In this document: piece after piece, positions 4,728 through 6,659 of the stretch
Position numbering within the stretch: position 1 is the stretch's first letter
Layout: each line of letters starts with the position of its first letter
Source: Anaerolineaceae bacterium
Lineage (GTDB): Bacteria > Chloroflexota > Anaerolineae > Anaerolineales > Anaerolineaceae
Length of the DNA stretch: 6,659 bases
Direction of reading: 5' to 3'
Assembly (NCBI GenBank): GCA_021107195.1
Contig: JAIOTF010000016.1
Coordinates: 1-6,659, forward strand
The notes under the pieces: generated by a model
Told to the model about the DNA's origin: nothing
The model's input: the letters and a program-made list of their open reading frames with translations, nothing else
Databases searched by the model: none
Translations under genes and position numbers: made by a program

Positions 4728-5903
4728 TTACTTATCCAGCAAGGCGGCGAGACCGGGGAGGGTTTTGCCTTCCAGCATTTCAAGGGAAGCGCCTCCGCCG
4801 GTGGAAATGTGAGTGATCTTATCGGCAAGGCCGGATTTTTTGATGGCTGCAGCGGAGTCGCCGCCGCCAATGATGCTGACTGCGTCACTGTCGGCGATGG
4901 CCTGAGCGACTTCAAAGGTGCCTTTGGCAAAGACGGGCATTTCAAATACACCCATCGGGCCGTTCCAGACGACAGTGCCGGCCCGGGAAATAACTTTGCC
5001 GTATTGGGCAACCGTTTCCGGGCCAATATCGAGAATGCGCCAACCATCTTCGATGGGAGCCATCTGCATGACTTTGGTCTGGGCGTCATTATCAAATGCG
5101 TCCGCAATGACAACGTCGACGGGCAGGCGCAGCTTGCTGCCGCCTTTAGCAAGCAGTTCGCTGGCAGTTTCAAGGGCACCTTCTTCGACGAGGGAATCGG
5201 CAACCGGGTAGCCCTGTGCCTTGAAGAATGTGTTGGCCATGCCGCCGCCAATCAGTATCTGGTCAGCTACATCAAGGAGATTATTGATGACACCAATCTT
5301 GTCGGAGATCTTGGCACCGCCGAGGATGGTGACAAAGGGGCGCCTGGGTTCAGCAATGGCTTGCCCCAGATACTGGATCTCTTTTTCCATCAACAAACCG
5401 CCCACAGCAGGCAGAAAATGGGTTACTCCTTCGGTGGAAGCATGAGCGCGGTGGGCTGAGCCAAAAGCATCATTGACATACATTTCCGCCAACGAGGCAA
5501 GCTGCTCAGCCATGGCAGGATCGTTCTTCTTTTCTTCCTTGTGGAAGCGGGTGTTTTCCAAAACAAGGACACCGCCGGGCTGCAATGCTGCTGCAGCAGC
5601 CTCAGCTACGGGGCCTATGCAATCCTCAGCAAAGGCTACTTCTTTTCCGAGCATACCAGCCAAGTATACGGCAACGGGTTTGAGCGAGAAAGCAGGGTCC
5701 GCCACGCCTTTTGGACGTCCCAGGTGTGAGCAGAGAATGACAGCCGCACCGCCATCCAGCAAGGCATTGATGGTAGGCAGAGCTGCCTGAATGCGGGTAT
5801 CATCTGCTACCGCACCATCCTTGAGGGGTACATTGAAATCTACACGCACCAGGATTTTTTTCCCTTTAACATCGACATCTCTGATGGTTTGTTTACTGAA
5901 CAT
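4728..5903 (-). CDS. pgk: Phosphoglycerate kinase
   Basis: Cytoplasmic glycolytic enzyme that transfers phosphate between 1,3-bisphosphoglycerate and ADP to give 3-phosphoglycerate and ATP, reversibly. 391 residues is the normal monomeric length. Counting from MFSKQ, the motifs are DFNVP (22-26), SHLGRPKG (59-66), LENTRF (115-120), NDAFGSAHRAHAST (144-157), GGAKISDKIG (195-204), GPMGVFE (315-321), GGGDSAAA (346-353) and STGGGASLEMLEGK (367-380). They cover the substrate-binding N-domain and the nucleotide-binding C-domain. The ATG at 5903 is chosen because AAGGAG lies 6 nt upstream and the protein aligns with the family from here. A longer in-frame GTG start at 5966 falls inside an intercistronic hairpin and adds 21 unrelated residues. 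It follows gap by 88 nt and ends at a strong terminator. Confidence 0.98.
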   Translation of the reverse strand: MFSKQTIRDVDVKGKKILVRVDFNVPLKDGAVADDTRIQAALPTINALLDGGAAVILCSHLGRPKGVADPAFSLKPVAVYLAGMLGKEVAFAEDCIGPVAEAAAAALQPGGVLVLENTRFHKEEKKNDPAMAEQLASLAEMYVNDAFGSAHRAHASTEGVTHFLPAVGGLLMEKEIQYLGQAIAEPRRPFVTILGGAKISDKIGVINNLLDVADQILIGGGMANTFFKAQGYPVADSLVEEGALETASELLAKGGSKLRLPVDVVIADAFDNDAQTKVMQMAPIEDGWRILDIGPETVAQYGKVISRAGTVVWNGPMGVFEMPVFAKGTFEVAQAIADSDAVSIIGGGDSAAAIKKSGLADKITHISTGGGASLEMLEGKTLPGLAALLDK

Positions 5904-5925
5904 GAACGTCTCCTTGTTTGAAAAT

Positions 5926-5974
5926 AATAATGCGCAACCCATCTCATCCAAAGACAAGCGGATCACGCATTATT
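5926..5974 (-). promoter_or_regulatory. gap-pgk intercistronic hairpin
   Basis: Perfect 9-bp arms AATAATGCG (5926-5934) and CGCATTATT (5966-5974) flank a 31-nt loop that can form a small inner ATCC/GGAT stem. On the minus strand the stem is followed by ATTTTC and then the pgk SD. It could be a weak intercistronic terminator or an mRNA processing and stability site that sets the Gap:Pgk ratio. The role is inferred from position. Confidence 0.5.
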
Positions 5975-5991
5975 CATCAGTCTCGTATGAA

Positions 5992-6659
5992 TTAGAGGGT
6001 CTTTGCAATCATTGCGGCCAAATCGCCGGTACGGCAGGAGTAACCCCATTCGTTATCATACCAGGTCACGACCTTGATCATACTGCCGCCCATAACCATG
6101 GTGTTAGGAGCGTCGATGATCGAGGAGCGAGGATCGCCTTTGTAGTCCATGGAAACAAGAGGTTCTTCGCTGTAACCGAGGATGCCAGATAAACGATCAG
6201 ATTCAGAAGCTGCTTTGAATATAGCATTCAATTCTTCCACACTGGTGGGTTTCTCAATTTCGGCGACAAAGTCGACGAGGGAAACGGTTGGAGTAGGAAC
6301 ACGGATAGCGAAACCGTCAAAGATACCCTTGAGATCGGGAATGACCAAGGCAACTGCTTTGGCAGCACCGGTGGTGGTGGGGATAATGTTCTGAGCAGCG
6401 GTGCGGGCGCGGCGCAAATCTTTATGGGCCACGTCCAGGATACGCTGATCGCTGGTGTAGGAATGAATGGTGGTCATCAAACCGCGAAGGATGCGGAAAT
6501 TATCATGAACAACCTTGGCAGCCGGAGCGAGGCAGTTAGTGGTGCAGGATGCATTGGAAATCACGTGATGCTTTGCGGGATCATATTTTTCATCATTGAC
6601 ACCCAGCACAATGGTGATATCTTCATGCTTTGCGGGAGCAGAAATGATAACTTTCTTTG
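5992..6659 (-). CDS. gap: Glyceraldehyde-3-phosphate dehydrogenase, type I (5' end outside window)
   Basis: Oxidises glyceraldehyde-3-phosphate with NAD(P)+ and phosphate to 1,3-bisphosphoglycerate, the substrate of the adjacent Pgk. The reading frame stays open to the window edge: KKVIISAPAKHEDITIVLGVND precedes the first internal GTG at 6609, so that GTG is not the start. 221 residues are visible of about 335; the N-terminal cofactor-binding half is missing, so NAD versus NADP preference cannot be judged. Visible motifs are SNASCTTNC with the catalytic Cys (visible residue 38), TTIHSYT with the catalytic His (65), PTTTGAAKA (93-101), RVPTPTVSLVD (119-129) and WYDNEWGYSCR (199-209). It is the first visible gene of the gap-pgk operon. 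Confidence 0.97.
   Translation of the reverse strand, partial: KKVIISAPAKHEDITIVLGVNDEKYDPAKHHVISNASCTTNCLAPAAKVVHDNFRILRGLMTTIHSYTSDQRILDVAHKDLRRARTAAQNIIPTTTGAAKAVALVIPDLKGIFDGFAIRVPTPTVSLVDFVAEIEKPTSVEELNAIFKAASESDRLSGILGYSEEPLVSMDYKGDPRSSIIDAPNTMVMGGSMIKVVTWYDNEWGYSCRTGDLAAMIAKTL

Noticed and set aside
4809..5459. 216-codon plus-strand open frame within pgk
   Set aside because: Antisense shadow of a convincing pgk reading frame; the composition follows the complementary codons.
5904..5966. N-terminal extension of pgk to a GTG at 5966
   Set aside because: It adds 21 residues unlike Pgk, starts inside a hairpin and ignores the strong AAGGAG SD before the ATG at 5903.

Overview
The window shows one strand of an ordinary bacterial housekeeping region. 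Every supported gene lies on the minus strand, so transcription runs from high to low coordinates: gap (cut by the right edge) -> pgk -> terminator -> rpsT -> terminators -> argS -> a cyclic 2,3-diphosphoglycerate synthetase-family P-loop protein -> a 200-bp tandem repeat array that reaches the left edge. The genes are bacterial: bS20 is present, Shine-Dalgarno (SD) sequences are strong, promoters are sigma70-like and terminators are intrinsic. The intergenic palindromes and the P-loop family fit an environmental lineage such as Chloroflexota (Anaerolineae). That assignment is inference from general resemblance and is weak.

Layout. Positions 1-514 hold two full 200-bp units (195/200 identical) and a shorter, diverged third unit, with no credible gene. 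The P-loop gene (550-1869) and argS (1953-3710) look like a two-gene operon with an 83-nt structured spacer. argS has its own extended -10 promoter and a leader of about 117 nt with several hairpins. Three hairpins (3856-3964) separate it from rpsT (3998-4261). rpsT starts with TTG and has a good promoter 48 bp upstream. Positions 4338-4670 hold no gene, only degenerate palindromic repeat relics, ending at the strong pgk terminator (4667-4706). pgk (4728-5903) and gap (5992 to the edge) form an operon with a long-arm inverted repeat between them.

Function. Gap and Pgk catalyse consecutive glycolytic steps through 1,3-bisphosphoglycerate. The P-loop protein belongs to a family named for cyclization of 2,3-diphosphoglycerate, a metabolite of the same pool, so its presence 3.4 kb away on the same strand is suggestive. 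ArgRS and bS20 are translation genes. The least explained feature is the repeat array: at each unit junction a 14-bp hairpin pairs fully only in RNA read from the minus strand, which suggests a transcribed, structured RNA repeat. No defence system, transposase, CRISPR array or phage gene is visible.
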